This document shows positions 41,276 to 49,652 of a stretch of 64,000 bases of DNA, piece after piece. Position 1 is the first letter of the stretch. Each line of letters starts with the position of its first letter. The stretch spans positions 7,192,001 to 7,256,000 of the forward strand of contig NZ_CP107799.1 in assembly GCF_041431135.1 (NCBI RefSeq), in the 5' to 3' direction. Both the position numbers and the translations under genes were made by a program. The notes under the pieces were generated by a model that saw only the letters and a list, made by a program, of their open reading frames with translations, did no database searches and was not told the origin of the DNA. This stretch comes from Streptomyces sp. NBC_00554 (GTDB lineage Bacteria > Actinomycetota > Actinomycetes > Streptomycetales > Streptomycetaceae).

Positions 41276-41769
41276 TCGCGCGGACGATCTGCTCTTTCCG
41301 CGGGATCCAGGGCGAGTTCGCGGCCACGACCGCGGCCGGGCCCGCCGCCGGATCCTCCACCAGGTCCGCCGCCGGATCGCCCGCCGGGGCCGCCGGCGAG
41401 TCCGCCGCTGGGCGTGAGCGGTTTGCCGAGGGGTCGGTTGCCGGACGTGTGCGGTACGTCGAGGGGGTGGCCGACGGGGGCGAGCGGTTCGCCGAGGGGT
41501 CGGTTGCCGGGCGTGAGCGGTCCGCCGAAGGGGTGGTCGCCGGGCGCGTGCGGTCCGCCGAAGCGGCGGCCGACGGGGACGAGCGGTTCGCCGAGGGGCC
41601 GGTTGCCGGGCGCGTGCGGTTCCCCGAGGGGTCGGCCGACGGGGGTGAGCGGCACGCCGAGGGATCGGCCGCCGGACGCGGGCGGCCCCCCGCAGGACCC
41701 CCCGCCAGCCGCGAGCCGAACCACCACCCCCGCCCCCACGCCACACGGCAGGCGGGTGACCCGAAGTGA
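41272..41769 (+). CDS. 11-residue-repeat protein between PelF and PelG-like genes
   Basis: 165 aa, GTG start overlapping the pelF stop (GTGA), and its own stop overlaps the next gene's GTG. These overlaps are the main support that it is translated. Residues 49-147 are nine tandem 11-residue units of the pattern ERFAEGSVAGR, ending in a Pro/His-rich tail. No signal peptide or known domain. The composition is low-complexity and the reverse strand is also open, so it could be an expanded linker kept only for translational coupling. Confidence 0.5.
   Translation: MIARTICSFRGIQGEFAATTAAGPAAGSSTRSAAGSPAGAAGESAAGRERFAEGSVAGRVRYVEGVADGGERFAEGSVAGRERSAEGVVAGRVRSAEAAADGDERFAEGPVAGRVRFPEGSADGGERHAEGSAAGRGRPPAGPPASREPNHHPRPHATRQAGDPK
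41416..41712 (+). repeat. 33-bp coding tandem array, nine units
   Basis: Nine units of 33 bp encode ERFAEGSVAGR, VRYVEGVADGG, ERFAEGSVAGR, ERSAEGVVAGR, VRSAEAAADGD, ERFAEGPVAGR, VRFPEGSADGG, ERHAEGSAAGR and a degenerate last unit. Odd and even units alternate, giving 66- and 99-bp higher-order periods. Confidence 0.85.
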
Positions 41770-43202
41770 GCGGCCCCCTGCGCCTCCTGCCGGGCACCGG
41801 CGACACCGCACAGGAACACGCAGCCCGCCGCCGGTTCCCAGCGGGATGGCCGGACAACACAACTGACGGTCACGCCGGTCACGCCGGCCCCCACACCCCC
41901 GACTCCCTCCCCACCCTTACCCCCCGCCGCCGTAGGCCCTCCTGGGCCGAGGACCCCTTCGACGAGCTCGCCGAACGCCTGGCGGACGTGTGCGGCGCGG
42001 CCGTTCACCCCGACGAGATCGCCGCCGTACTGGAGTCGGACGGGCTGACGCAGGAGCAGATCACCGGCCGGTACGGACGGCGGGACCTCTTCGAGGTCGC
42101 CGAGGAGTTGTACGAACGGGTACCACGCCGCTTCCCGGACCCGGAACCGCCGCCCGACCCCTGGCGGACCAGCCCATGGCGGTGCGTGCTGCGCGGGGCG
42201 GTCTTCGGACTACCCGGGCTGGCATACGTACTTGGCGCCGGGCTTCTCGCGAGCGGTACCGGCGCGATCGCCGGGCTGGCAGCCTCCGCGCTGGTCGCCT
42301 GGGCGTGGAACCAGGGCCTGGCCCACCGCGCGTATGTGCGGCTCGCCAGCGGTGGCCGTCGTGCCGCCGCGCGCAGCCTGCGCGTCGGAGCACCGGTCGG
42401 CGCGCTGGGCGCGATGGCGGCCGGGCTGCTGCTGTCGGGGCCGGGCACGATGGCCGCGTTCGCCGCCGGGCAGGCACTGTATCTCGCGGCGGGCACGGTG
42501 CTGTTGGTGCTGGGCCGCGAACGGGACCTGCTGCTCGCGCTCGCCCCGACGGTCGCCGGAGCGGCCTCACTGCTCCTGTGGGACCCCGGCCCGTTGGCCG
42601 TCACCGCGCTGCTCCTCGTCACCGTCGCGGCGGCGGTGCTGCTGGCGGCCCGCGAGATCGTACGGTCGGGGCGTACGGAGAGCACGGCGGGTCCCGGCAA
42701 CGGGCCGCCCGTCGCCGCCTCCCTCCCGTACGCGCTGTTCGGCCTGGCGGCGGGGTCGCTGACGCTGATGGCCGCGTCCGCCGACGGGCCCGCCGTGGTC
42801 GTGCTCACCCTGAGCATGGGCGTGGCCGAATGGCTCCTCTACCGCTACCGGAGCCTCGGCCTCGCCGCCCTGCGGCACAGCACCACACCCAGGGGCTTCC
42901 AACTCCGCGCCGGGCGGGCGCTGTTGCTCTGCCTCGCCGGATACCTGGCGGTGCTGGCGGCGCCCACCCTGATCCGCGGGGTGTCGCCGGGACCGCTGCT
43001 GGCACTGGGAGCCGTCCTGTGGACCGCTCTGCTGCTCCAGGCCTTCGGAACGGCCTGGCCGCCCGCCGCCGTGTGTCTGGCCGCGGCCGCGGGCGCCGCA
43101 CTGGGCCCCGCCGCCGTCCGTCCGCTCGTCTGCGGCTGTGCCGCCGCCGCGCTGGTGCTCATCTCGTACGCCCTGCTGGGCCGAGCCACGGCCCACCGCT
43201 GA
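41766..43202 (+). CDS. Polytopic membrane protein, PelG-like
   Basis: 478 aa, GTG overlapping the previous stop. The N-terminal 130 residues are cytosolic and include a helical segment (LAERLADVCGAAVHPDEIAA). About 12 membrane helices follow, from VLRGAVFGLPGLAYVLGAGL to the final VLISYALLG. PelG is a 12-TM transporter-family protein that works with PelF to synthesise and move Pel across the membrane, and the gene is in the matching position. Sequence identity to PelG cannot be judged here. Confidence 0.7.
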   Translation: MSGPLRLLPGTGDTAQEHAARRRFPAGWPDNTTDGHAGHAGPHTPDSLPTLTPRRRRPSWAEDPFDELAERLADVCGAAVHPDEIAAVLESDGLTQEQITGRYGRRDLFEVAEELYERVPRRFPDPEPPPDPWRTSPWRCVLRGAVFGLPGLAYVLGAGLLASGTGAIAGLAASALVAWAWNQGLAHRAYVRLASGGRRAAARSLRVGAPVGALGAMAAGLLLSGPGTMAAFAAGQALYLAAGTVLLVLGRERDLLLALAPTVAGAASLLLWDPGPLAVTALLLVTVAAAVLLAAREIVRSGRTESTAGPGNGPPVAASLPYALFGLAAGSLTLMAASADGPAVVVLTLSMGVAEWLLYRYRSLGLAALRHSTTPRGFQLRAGRALLLCLAGYLAVLAAPTLIRGVSPGPLLALGAVLWTALLLQAFGTAWPPAAVCLAAAAGAALGPAAVRPLVCGCAAAALVLISYALLGRATAHR

Positions 43203-43230
43203 AGCCACTTCCGTTGAAGCCACTTCCGTC
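43201..43230. repeat. Tandem 15-bp duplication
   Basis: GAAGCCACTTCCGTT followed by GAAGCCACTTCCGTC, starting at the stop codon of the membrane-protein gene and spacing it from the dehydratase gene. Confidence 0.8.
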
Positions 43231-43266
43231 ACCCGCTTCACCCCTGACAACAGAGGAGACAGACCC

Positions 43267-44280
43267 GTGACCGATTCCCGACCGGGACCCGGACCCGTAG
43301 CCGTCACCGGCGCGGAGGGATTCATCGGCTCGCATCTGGTGGAGGCGCTCGTCGCCGCCGGGCACCGGGTGCGCGCGATGGCCCAGTACAACTCCTTCTC
43401 CTCCTACGGCTGGTTGGAGACCCTGCCGCAGGACGTGATGGACAGCGTCGAGGTCGTGCTCGGCGACGTACGCGACCCCGGCTCGGTGGACCGGCTGCTG
43501 GCCGGCACGGAGGCCGTCTACCACCTGGCGGCGCTGATCGCGATCCCGTACTCCTACCAAGCCCCGCACAGTTACGTGGACACCAACGTCACCGGCACCC
43601 TCAACGTCCTGGAGACGGTCCGCCGGCTCGACATCCCGCGCCTGGTGCACACCTCCACGAGTGAGACGTACGGCACGGCCCAGACGGTGCCGATCACCGA
43701 GGACCACCCCATCAACACGCAGTCCCCGTACGCCGCTTCGAAGGCGGGCGGCGACCGGCTGGCCGACAGTTACCACGCGAGTTTCGGCACCCAGGTGGTC
43801 ACCCTGCGGCCGTTCAACACCTTCGGGCCGCGCCAGTCCATGCGCGCGGTGATCCCGACCGTCATCGGGCAGGTCGCGGCGGGGGAGCGGACCATCACCC
43901 TCGGCGATCTGCGGCCCACCCGCGACTTCACCTTCGCCAAGGACACCGCGCAGGCCTTCCTCGCGGTGGGCACCGCGCCCGCCGAAGCCGTCGTCGGGCG
44001 CACCTTCAACGCCGGTACCGGCGGCGAGATCTCGGTCGGCGACCTGGTCACCCTCATCGGCAAGCTGATGGCCGCCGACCTGGAGGTCCGTGAGGACGCG
44101 CAGCGCATCCGCCCGGCCGGATCGGAGGTGATGCGGCTGGTCTGCGACGCCTCGCGGCTGCGCGCGGCCACCGGCTGGGAGCCCGCCCACAGCCTCGAAG
44201 AGGGGCTGGAGGCGACCATCGCCTTCTTCCGCGACCCGGCGAACCTCGCCCGCTACAAGACGAACGTCTACAACATCTGA
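43267..44280 (+). CDS. LegB-like NAD-dependent nucleotide-sugar 4,6-dehydratase
   Basis: 337 aa from GTG 43267, with GAGGAG about 10 nt upstream. It is an extended SDR: NAD motif TGAEGFIGSHL near residue 14, HLAALIAIPYSYQAP, the TSTSETYG active-site strand and catalytic YAASK. The N-terminal YNSFSSYGWLETLPQDVMD segment is characteristic of LegB-type dehydratases acting on nucleotide-linked sugars. It probably supplies a modified sugar for the polysaccharide; the exact substrate is not readable. Confidence 0.85.
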   Translation: MTDSRPGPGPVAVTGAEGFIGSHLVEALVAAGHRVRAMAQYNSFSSYGWLETLPQDVMDSVEVVLGDVRDPGSVDRLLAGTEAVYHLAALIAIPYSYQAPHSYVDTNVTGTLNVLETVRRLDIPRLVHTSTSETYGTAQTVPITEDHPINTQSPYAASKAGGDRLADSYHASFGTQVVTLRPFNTFGPRQSMRAVIPTVIGQVAAGERTITLGDLRPTRDFTFAKDTAQAFLAVGTAPAEAVVGRTFNAGTGGEISVGDLVTLIGKLMAADLEVREDAQRIRPAGSEVMRLVCDASRLRAATGWEPAHSLEEGLEATIAFFRDPANLARYKTNVYNI

Positions 44281-44296
44281 CGGCGACCTGGCCCCT

Positions 44297-44337
44297 CGAT
44301 CCACCGAATACCTGGCTCCCGATCCACCGAATACCTG
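44297..44337. repeat. Direct 18-bp duplication
   Basis: CGATCCACCGAATACCTG at 44297-44314 and again at 44320-44337, separated by 5 bp, in the 107-bp gap before the nucleotidyltransferase gene. Confidence 0.85.
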
Positions 44338-44387
44338 AACCCAGGAATCCTGCGACACCTGACCACAGTCGGAAGGAAACCCCCACG

Positions 44388-45101
44388 ATGCATGCAGTCA
44401 TCCTGGCCGGAGGCAAAGGCGTGCGGTTGCGGCCCTACACGACCGCCCTGCCCAAGCCGCTCGTCCCCATCGGCGACCAGCACGCGATCCTGGAGATCGT
44501 GATGCGGCAGCTCGCCGGAGCCGGCTTCACCACCTGCACCATCGCCATCGGGCACCTCGGCCACATCATCCGGGCCTATGTCGGCAACGGCTCCCAGTGG
44601 GGCCTGCGGGTCGGCTACTCCACCGAGGACAGCCCGCTGGGCACCATGGGCCCGCTGCTGACCATGCTCGACCGGCTGCCCGAGCACTTCCTCGTCATGA
44701 ACGGCGACATCCTCACCGACCTCGACTTCGGCGCCGTACTGCGCAGTCACGAGAAGTCCGACTCGCCGCTCACCATCGCCACCTACGCGCGTACGGTCGC
44801 CATCGACTTCGGGGTACTCACCACCGAAGCCGGCAAGGTCGTCGGCTTCGCCGAGAAGCCGAGCATGGACTACCGGGTCTCCATGGGTGTCTACGGACTC
44901 ACCCGCGACACCCTCAACGGCTACACCCCCGGACTGCCGCTCGGCTTCGACGAACTGGTCCTGGACCTGCTCAAGGCCGAAACCCCGCCCGCCGCCTACG
45001 AGTTCGACGGCTACTGGCTCGACATAGGCCGCCCGGACGACTACGACCGGGCCAACGCGGAGTTCACCACGCGCCGCCCCGCCCTGCTCAAGGGAGTGTG
45101 A
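44388..45101 (+). CDS. Sugar-1-phosphate nucleotidyltransferase
   Basis: 237 aa, ATG with GGAAGGA upstream. The N-terminal NTP-transferase signature is ILAGGKGVRLRPYT, with the PKPLVPIG lysine motif, then MNGDILTDLDF (metal-binding Asp) and the product-side GFAEKPSMDYRV. It activates a sugar phosphate to an NDP-sugar. The size fits a single catalytic domain without the C-terminal beta-helix of RmlA/ManC. Base and sugar specificity cannot be set from sequence alone. Confidence 0.88.
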   Translation: MHAVILAGGKGVRLRPYTTALPKPLVPIGDQHAILEIVMRQLAGAGFTTCTIAIGHLGHIIRAYVGNGSQWGLRVGYSTEDSPLGTMGPLLTMLDRLPEHFLVMNGDILTDLDFGAVLRSHEKSDSPLTIATYARTVAIDFGVLTTEAGKVVGFAEKPSMDYRVSMGVYGLTRDTLNGYTPGLPLGFDELVLDLLKAETPPAAYEFDGYWLDIGRPDDYDRANAEFTTRRPALLKGV

Positions 45102-45110
45102 CCCGGCATC

Positions 45111-46025
45111 ATGCGCATCCTCGTCCTGGGCTCCACCGGATTCCTGGGCGGCCACGTCGCCGGGCAGCTGCGCACCCTCGCAGGTGTGCGGGTGCTCGGC
45201 GGTGGTCGCTCGGTGAACCCCGGTCTGCCCGTGAACCTCCCCGTGGATCTCGCCGCCATCTCCGTCGCCGGACTCGTACGGGCCCTGCGGGCCCTCGCCC
45301 CGGACGCGGTCGTCAACTGCGCGGGCGCCGTCAGCGGCGACCCCGTACGCATGGCCGAGACCAACGCCCGCGGACCCGCCGTACTGTGCGAGGCGCTGCG
45401 CGAGGCGGCCCCCGGCGCCCGGCTGGTCCACCTGGGATCGGCCGCCGAGTACGGGCCGACGCCCGCCGGGCAGACGCTCACCGAGAGCTCGCCGGTCAGC
45501 CCGCAGGGCACGTACGGGGCGACCAAGCTGGCCGGGTCGTACGCGGTCACGGAAGCCGGAGCGACCGGCCTGGACACCGTCGTCCTGCGGGTGTTCAACC
45601 CCGTCGGCCCCGGCGCGCCCGCCGCGAGCCTGTCCGGACGGCTCGCCGGGGAACTGCGGAGCGCGGGCCCCGACGGCACGGTCCGCGTCGGCGACCTGTC
45701 GGCCTACCGCGACTTCGTCGACGTACGGGACGTGGCGCGGGCCGCCGTACTCGCGGCCACCGCCCCCGGCCCCCTGCCACCCGTCCTCAACATCGGCAGC
45801 GGCACGGCCACTTGTGCCCGGGACCTCGCTCAAGAATTGGCGCGGGCCGCCGGATTCCAGGGCCGGATCGAGGAACGCGGCGCCGGGTCGCAGCGCTCGT
45901 CGGCCGTGTCCTGGCAGCGGGCTGACGTGACCGCCGCCGCGGCCGCCCTCGACTGGCAGCCCGAACTGACGCTGGCCGACTCGCTCACCGGCCTGTGGGC
46001 CGAGCACACCCGGGTCCCGGCGTGA
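45111..46025 (+). CDS. NAD-dependent epimerase/dehydratase
   Basis: 304 aa. Extended SDR fold: nucleotide motif GSTGFLGGHV near residue 7, LGSAAEYGP active-site strand, YGATK catalytic motif near 145, RVFNPVGPG. It starts 10 nt after the nucleotidyltransferase and overlaps the next gene by 4 nt (GTGA). It is probably the second step in making the same NDP-sugar, as a reductase or epimerase. Confidence 0.85.
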   Translation: MRILVLGSTGFLGGHVAGQLRTLAGVRVLGGGRSVNPGLPVNLPVDLAAISVAGLVRALRALAPDAVVNCAGAVSGDPVRMAETNARGPAVLCEALREAAPGARLVHLGSAAEYGPTPAGQTLTESSPVSPQGTYGATKLAGSYAVTEAGATGLDTVVLRVFNPVGPGAPAASLSGRLAGELRSAGPDGTVRVGDLSAYRDFVDVRDVARAAVLAATAPGPLPPVLNIGSGTATCARDLAQELARAAGFQGRIEERGAGSQRSSAVSWQRADVTAAAAALDWQPELTLADSLTGLWAEHTRVPA

Positions 46026-46717
46026 CGGACCCGGCGACGGTCCCCGGCCGGGGCGGACTGCTCGTCCCGCTCTACGTCCACCCGGCCGTGGACCCCGCCG
46101 CCTGGCGCGCCCTGATCCGGGCCGGTCCACAGCTCTACGGCGTCGTCCTCAACGTCGCCGACGGACCCGGCGCGACCCCCGACCCGGCCTTCGTCGAGGC
46201 GGTCGCACAACTGCGGGAAGCGGACGTGCGGGTGCTCGGATACGTCGACACGGAATACGGCGACCGGTCCGTCCGCGCGGTCGTCGGCGACCTGCGCCGG
46301 TACCGCCGCTGGTACGACACCGACGGCGCCTTCCTGGACCGCGCGGCCTCCGGCACCGAGTCGCTGCGCCACTACCGCCGGCTGGTGCGCGCCGCCCGGG
46401 TCTGTGGTTCCCGCACCGTCGTCCTCAACCCCGGCGTCCATCCCGCCCCGGGCTACGCCGAGTTCGCCGACCTCCTTGTCACCTTCGAGGGCACCTGGAA
46501 GACGTACCGCCACACCGATTTCACGGTGCCCGCCTGGACCGGCTCTCATCCGCCGGACCGCTTCTGCCACTTGGTGTACGGCGTCCCGGACGGGCTCTGC
46601 GATGTCGCGGCGCGCACCGCCCGGATGCGCGGCGCCGCCGTGCACTGCGCCGTCCCGGGCAGCGGCGCGAACCCGTGGAGCGGCCTGCCGCCGACCTTGG
46701 AGAGGGAAGCGTCTTGA
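46022..46717 (+). CDS. Spherulin-4-like TIM-barrel protein
   Basis: 231 aa, GTG start coupled to the previous gene. The sequence LLVPLYVHPAVDPAAWRALI, VVLNVADGPGATPDPAFV and VRVLGYVDTEYGDR matches the spherulation-specific family 4 fold. That family is structurally related to GH114 and includes enzymes acting on galactosaminogalactan-type polymers. No signal peptide is seen, so this copy appears cytosolic unless exported otherwise. It is followed directly by a GH114-type gene. Confidence 0.75.
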   Translation: MTDPATVPGRGGLLVPLYVHPAVDPAAWRALIRAGPQLYGVVLNVADGPGATPDPAFVEAVAQLREADVRVLGYVDTEYGDRSVRAVVGDLRRYRRWYDTDGAFLDRAASGTESLRHYRRLVRAARVCGSRTVVLNPGVHPAPGYAEFADLLVTFEGTWKTYRHTDFTVPAWTGSHPPDRFCHLVYGVPDGLCDVAARTARMRGAAVHCAVPGSGANPWSGLPPTLEREAS

Positions 46718-47511
46718 GGCACGCCCCACGGTCTGTATCCACAACCGCCCTTGCCCTCATGGTCCTTGTCCTGCTCGTCGCGGGCTGCACCACCAACACA
46801 CCTGCCACTTCCGGCCGTTGGCAGCCGCGCCCCGGTACCGCCTGGCAGTGGCAGCTCAGCGGCCGGGTCGACACCTCCGTACAGGTCCCGGTGTACGACA
46901 TCGACGGCTACGAGAACAGCGCGGCCGTGGTCGAGCGCCTGCACGCCGACGGACGCAAGGTGATCTGCTACATCAACGCCGGTGCCTGGGAGGACTTCCG
47001 CCCAGACCAGAAGGCCTTCCCCGCCGCCGTCCTCGGCAAGGGCAACGGCTGGGACGGGGAACGATGGCTCGACATCCGCCGCCTCGACGTACTGCGCCCC
47101 ATCATGGCCGAGCGCATGGACATGTGCCGCGAGAAGGGCTTCGACGCCGTCGAGCCCGACCTCCTGGACGGCTACACCAACAAGACCGGCTTTCCCCTCA
47201 CCGCTGCGGACCAGCTCGCGTACAACCGCATGATCGCGGACCTGGCACACGACCGGGGCCTCGCCGTCGGGCTGAAGAACGACCTGGAGCAGATCCCGCA
47301 GCTGGTCGGGGACTTCGACTTCGCCGTCAACGAGCAGTGCGCGGAGTACCACGAGTGCGCGTCGCTCACACCCTTCGTCAAGGCACGCAAGGCGGTCTTC
47401 CACGTGGAGTACGAGGTGTCCACGGGGAAATTCTGTCCCACCGCCGAACGGCTGGGACTCGACTCGATGCTGAAGCGGCTCTCGCTGGACGCGTGGCGGC
47501 GGGCGTGCTGA
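46714..47511 (+). CDS. GH114 endo-alpha-1,4-polygalactosaminidase lipoprotein
   Basis: 265 aa from TTG 46714, overlapping the upstream stop (TTGA), with GGAGAGGGA upstream. It begins with a lipoprotein signal: hydrophobic ALALMVLVLLVAGC with the lipobox Cys at residue 25. The GH114/TM1410 TIM barrel includes WQWQLSG, VPVYDIDGYEN, VICYINAGAWEDFRP, GFDAVEPDLLDGY with candidate acids, and LKNDLEQIP. In PelA this domain is fused to the deacetylase and hydrolyses Pel; here it is a separate anchored enzyme closing the operon. Confidence 0.87.
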   Translation: MRHAPRSVSTTALALMVLVLLVAGCTTNTPATSGRWQPRPGTAWQWQLSGRVDTSVQVPVYDIDGYENSAAVVERLHADGRKVICYINAGAWEDFRPDQKAFPAAVLGKGNGWDGERWLDIRRLDVLRPIMAERMDMCREKGFDAVEPDLLDGYTNKTGFPLTAADQLAYNRMIADLAHDRGLAVGLKNDLEQIPQLVGDFDFAVNEQCAEYHECASLTPFVKARKAVFHVEYEVSTGKFCPTAERLGLDSMLKRLSLDAWRRAC

Positions 47512-47528
47512 GCCCGAAGTGACTCTCT

Positions 47529-47550
47529 GTGACCGCCTCTTGAGGGTCAC
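47529..47550. terminator. Bidirectional hairpin between convergent genes
   Basis: GTGAC and CCTC pair with GAGG and GTCAC around a TT loop, with a two-base bulge. It sits in the 41-nt gap between the convergent GH114 and MFS genes. Confidence 0.6.
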
Positions 47551-47552
47551 CG

Positions 47553-49052
47553 TCACCTGGCCATCTCGGCCTCTTCCTCCTCCACCACGCCCGGCGTGCT
47601 GTCACGCCCGCCGAGCGTGAAGCCCGGCAGTGCCACGAGGAAGGCGACGGCGGCCAGGGCGGCAGCGCCGATGAGGCCGGTCTGCGCTGCGGCCGCCCAG
47701 TCGCCGTGCGTGGCGGCGATCCGGCTGAAGAGCAGGGAGGTCGCCAGGGCCGTGCCGAGCGAGGTGCCGATCTTCATGCCCGTTTGGTAGACCCCGGCCG
47801 CGGTGCTGCCCTCCTTGCGCGGTACGCGGTGCAGGGCCAGGGTCTGGTTGGCCGCGATGACACAGCCCGCGCCGCAGCCGGCGACCAGGAGCGGTCCGGC
47901 GAGCAACAGCCCCATGGGTGCGCCGGAACCCGAGGAACCGCCGACCACCAAGGCCGTTGCGGCCAGCCCGACGGCGGTCACAGCGGTGCCGCCGATCACC
48001 AGCGGGGCGCCGACGCGGTGCACGATACGGCCGCTGATCACGCCGCAGACCGCCGAACCGACGGTGAAGGCCACGATGGACAGCGCCGCGTGCAGGGCCG
48101 TGTAGCCAAGACCCTGCTGGAGGAACTGGGTCAGCACGATGAAGATGCCCGTGAACCCGCCGTACAGCGAAGCCGCGACCAGTGTGCCCACCCAGTAGTG
48201 ACGTTCACGGAAGAGGTTCAGGTCGACCAGCGGCTGCCGGCCCTGCCGTGCGACGGAGCGCTCCCGCTGGACGAAGACGGCCAGGAGCGCGAGGCCGGTC
48301 CACGTCAGCCACCACCGGCGGTCGGCCCAGTCCCCGCTCTGCAGCAGGGGCAGCATCACGGCCGTGACGGCGAGCCCGAGGACCAGGACACCGACCAGGT
48401 CGAGGGTGCGGCGCGCCTCGACACGGTGGCCCCGCGGCAGCAGACGCAGGGCGAGGAAGAGGACGACGACGTCCAGGGGGATGAACGCGAGGAAGACCCA
48501 GCGCCAGCCTTCGCCCGTACCGAAGACATGCAGGATGACGCCCCCGAGAAGCGGGCCGATCGCCGTCGACAGGCTCACCGTGGCGCCGTAGTAGCCGAAG
48601 GCCCGGCCCCGTTCGCGCGCCGGGTACATCTGGTGGAGCATGCCGACGACCTGGGGCGCGATCAGGCCGGCCGCGACACCCCTGGCCAGCCGTGACGCGT
48701 CCAGCCACACGGCGTCGGGTGCGACCCCGCACAGCACCCCGGTGACGATGAACAGCACCATCCCGATGACGAAGATCTTCCGGCGGCCGAACTCGTCCCC
48801 GAGCCTGCCCGCCGGGACCAGCATCAGGCCGAAGGTCAGCGTGTACCCGGCGAGCGACCAGGTGACGTCGGCGGGCGTCAGGTGCAGATGCTCCTCCATC
48901 GAGGGCAGCGCGACGGTCACGATGCTCACGTCGAGGAGGGTCAGGAAAGCGGCGGCAATGCAGATGAGCAGGGCCTGCGCGCGTCGCCCGGGGGTCGGGT
49001 CGGGCGGTGTGGGTATCGCGGTTGTCGCGAGGTCTTCAGGCGTCATTGCCAT
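47553..49052 (-). CDS. DHA2-family (14-TM) MFS drug/proton antiporter
   Basis: 499 aa from ATG 49052 (MAMTPED), with GAGGTG 5 nt upstream; the frame is open up to 49154. MFS motif A-like GRLGDEFGRRK lies in loop 2-3, and motif C-like GPLLGGVIL in helix 5. LDVSIVTVALPSM in helix 1 is typical of EmrB/QacA transporters. A cytosolic tail ends EEEEAEMAR. It follows the GlcG-like gene by 168 nt on the same strand, so it is probably part of the same regulon and exports a toxic substrate or intermediate. Confidence 0.88.
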   Translation of the reverse strand: MAMTPEDLATTAIPTPPDPTPGRRAQALLICIAAAFLTLLDVSIVTVALPSMEEHLHLTPADVTWSLAGYTLTFGLMLVPAGRLGDEFGRRKIFVIGMVLFIVTGVLCGVAPDAVWLDASRLARGVAAGLIAPQVVGMLHQMYPARERGRAFGYYGATVSLSTAIGPLLGGVILHVFGTGEGWRWVFLAFIPLDVVVLFLALRLLPRGHRVEARRTLDLVGVLVLGLAVTAVMLPLLQSGDWADRRWWLTWTGLALLAVFVQRERSVARQGRQPLVDLNLFRERHYWVGTLVAASLYGGFTGIFIVLTQFLQQGLGYTALHAALSIVAFTVGSAVCGVISGRIVHRVGAPLVIGGTAVTAVGLAATALVVGGSSGSGAPMGLLLAGPLLVAGCGAGCVIAANQTLALHRVPRKEGSTAAGVYQTGMKIGTSLGTALATSLLFSRIAATHGDWAAAAQTGLIGAAALAAVAFLVALPGFTLGGRDSTPGVVEEEEAEMAR

Positions 49053-49220
49053 GGTGCACCTCAGTTTCCCATCGGCTGTCCGTGCGGGCATTTCGATGCC
49101 GTGCGGGGCGCGCCGGGCGCCCCACGGGGAATGCGGCTCCTCACTGGAGTACATCCGTGTCCGGTGGTGCTGACCGGGATCCGCCCCGTCCCGAGGGCGG
49201 ATCCCGGCCGTCCGGCGCGG

Positions 49221-49652
49221 TCAGCCCGCGTCGGCCACCAGGCCGGCCTGTTCCACTCCGAAGACGGCGACGAGCTCGTCGTTCTCCGGGCGCTCTCCGC
49301 TGACGCCCACCGCGCCGAGCAGCTCACCCTCCTTGTCCCGGACGAGCACACCGCCCCGGGAAGAAGCGATGCGGCCCTCGGAGATCGAGGCCAGGGCGGC
49401 GAAGAAGGCGGGGTCACGGGTCGCGTGACGTGCCCCCGCCGCGCCGCCCGAGCCGGTGCCGAGGCAGCCCCATGCCTTGGCGTGCGCGATCTGCGGGCGC
49501 AGGATGCCCGCGCCGTCCTCCCGCTTGACGACCTGGGGGTGGCCCCCAGGGTCGAGCACGGTGATCGTCAGGGGTCGCAGTCCCAGGTCGCGCGCGTGGC
49601 TCAGCGCGGCGTCGACGATCTCGGACGCCTGGGTCAGACTCAGACCGGTCAT
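49221..49652 (-). CDS. GlcG/HbpS-family protein
   Basis: 143 aa. The GlcG/HbpS fold is visible from ASEIVDAALSHARDLGLRPL, ITVLDPGGHPQVVKREDG and GGVLVRDKEGELLGAVGVSG. HbpS binds haem and senses redox stress in Streptomyces; GlcG-like proteins also occur in catabolic operons. No signal peptide is present, unlike HbpS. The ATG overlaps the stop of the upstream MFS gene (ATGA), so the two are translationally coupled. Confidence 0.87.
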   Translation of the reverse strand: MTGLSLTQASEIVDAALSHARDLGLRPLTITVLDPGGHPQVVKREDGAGILRPQIAHAKAWGCLGTGSGGAAGARHATRDPAFFAALASISEGRIASSRGGVLVRDKEGELLGAVGVSGERPENDELVAVFGVEQAGLVADAG

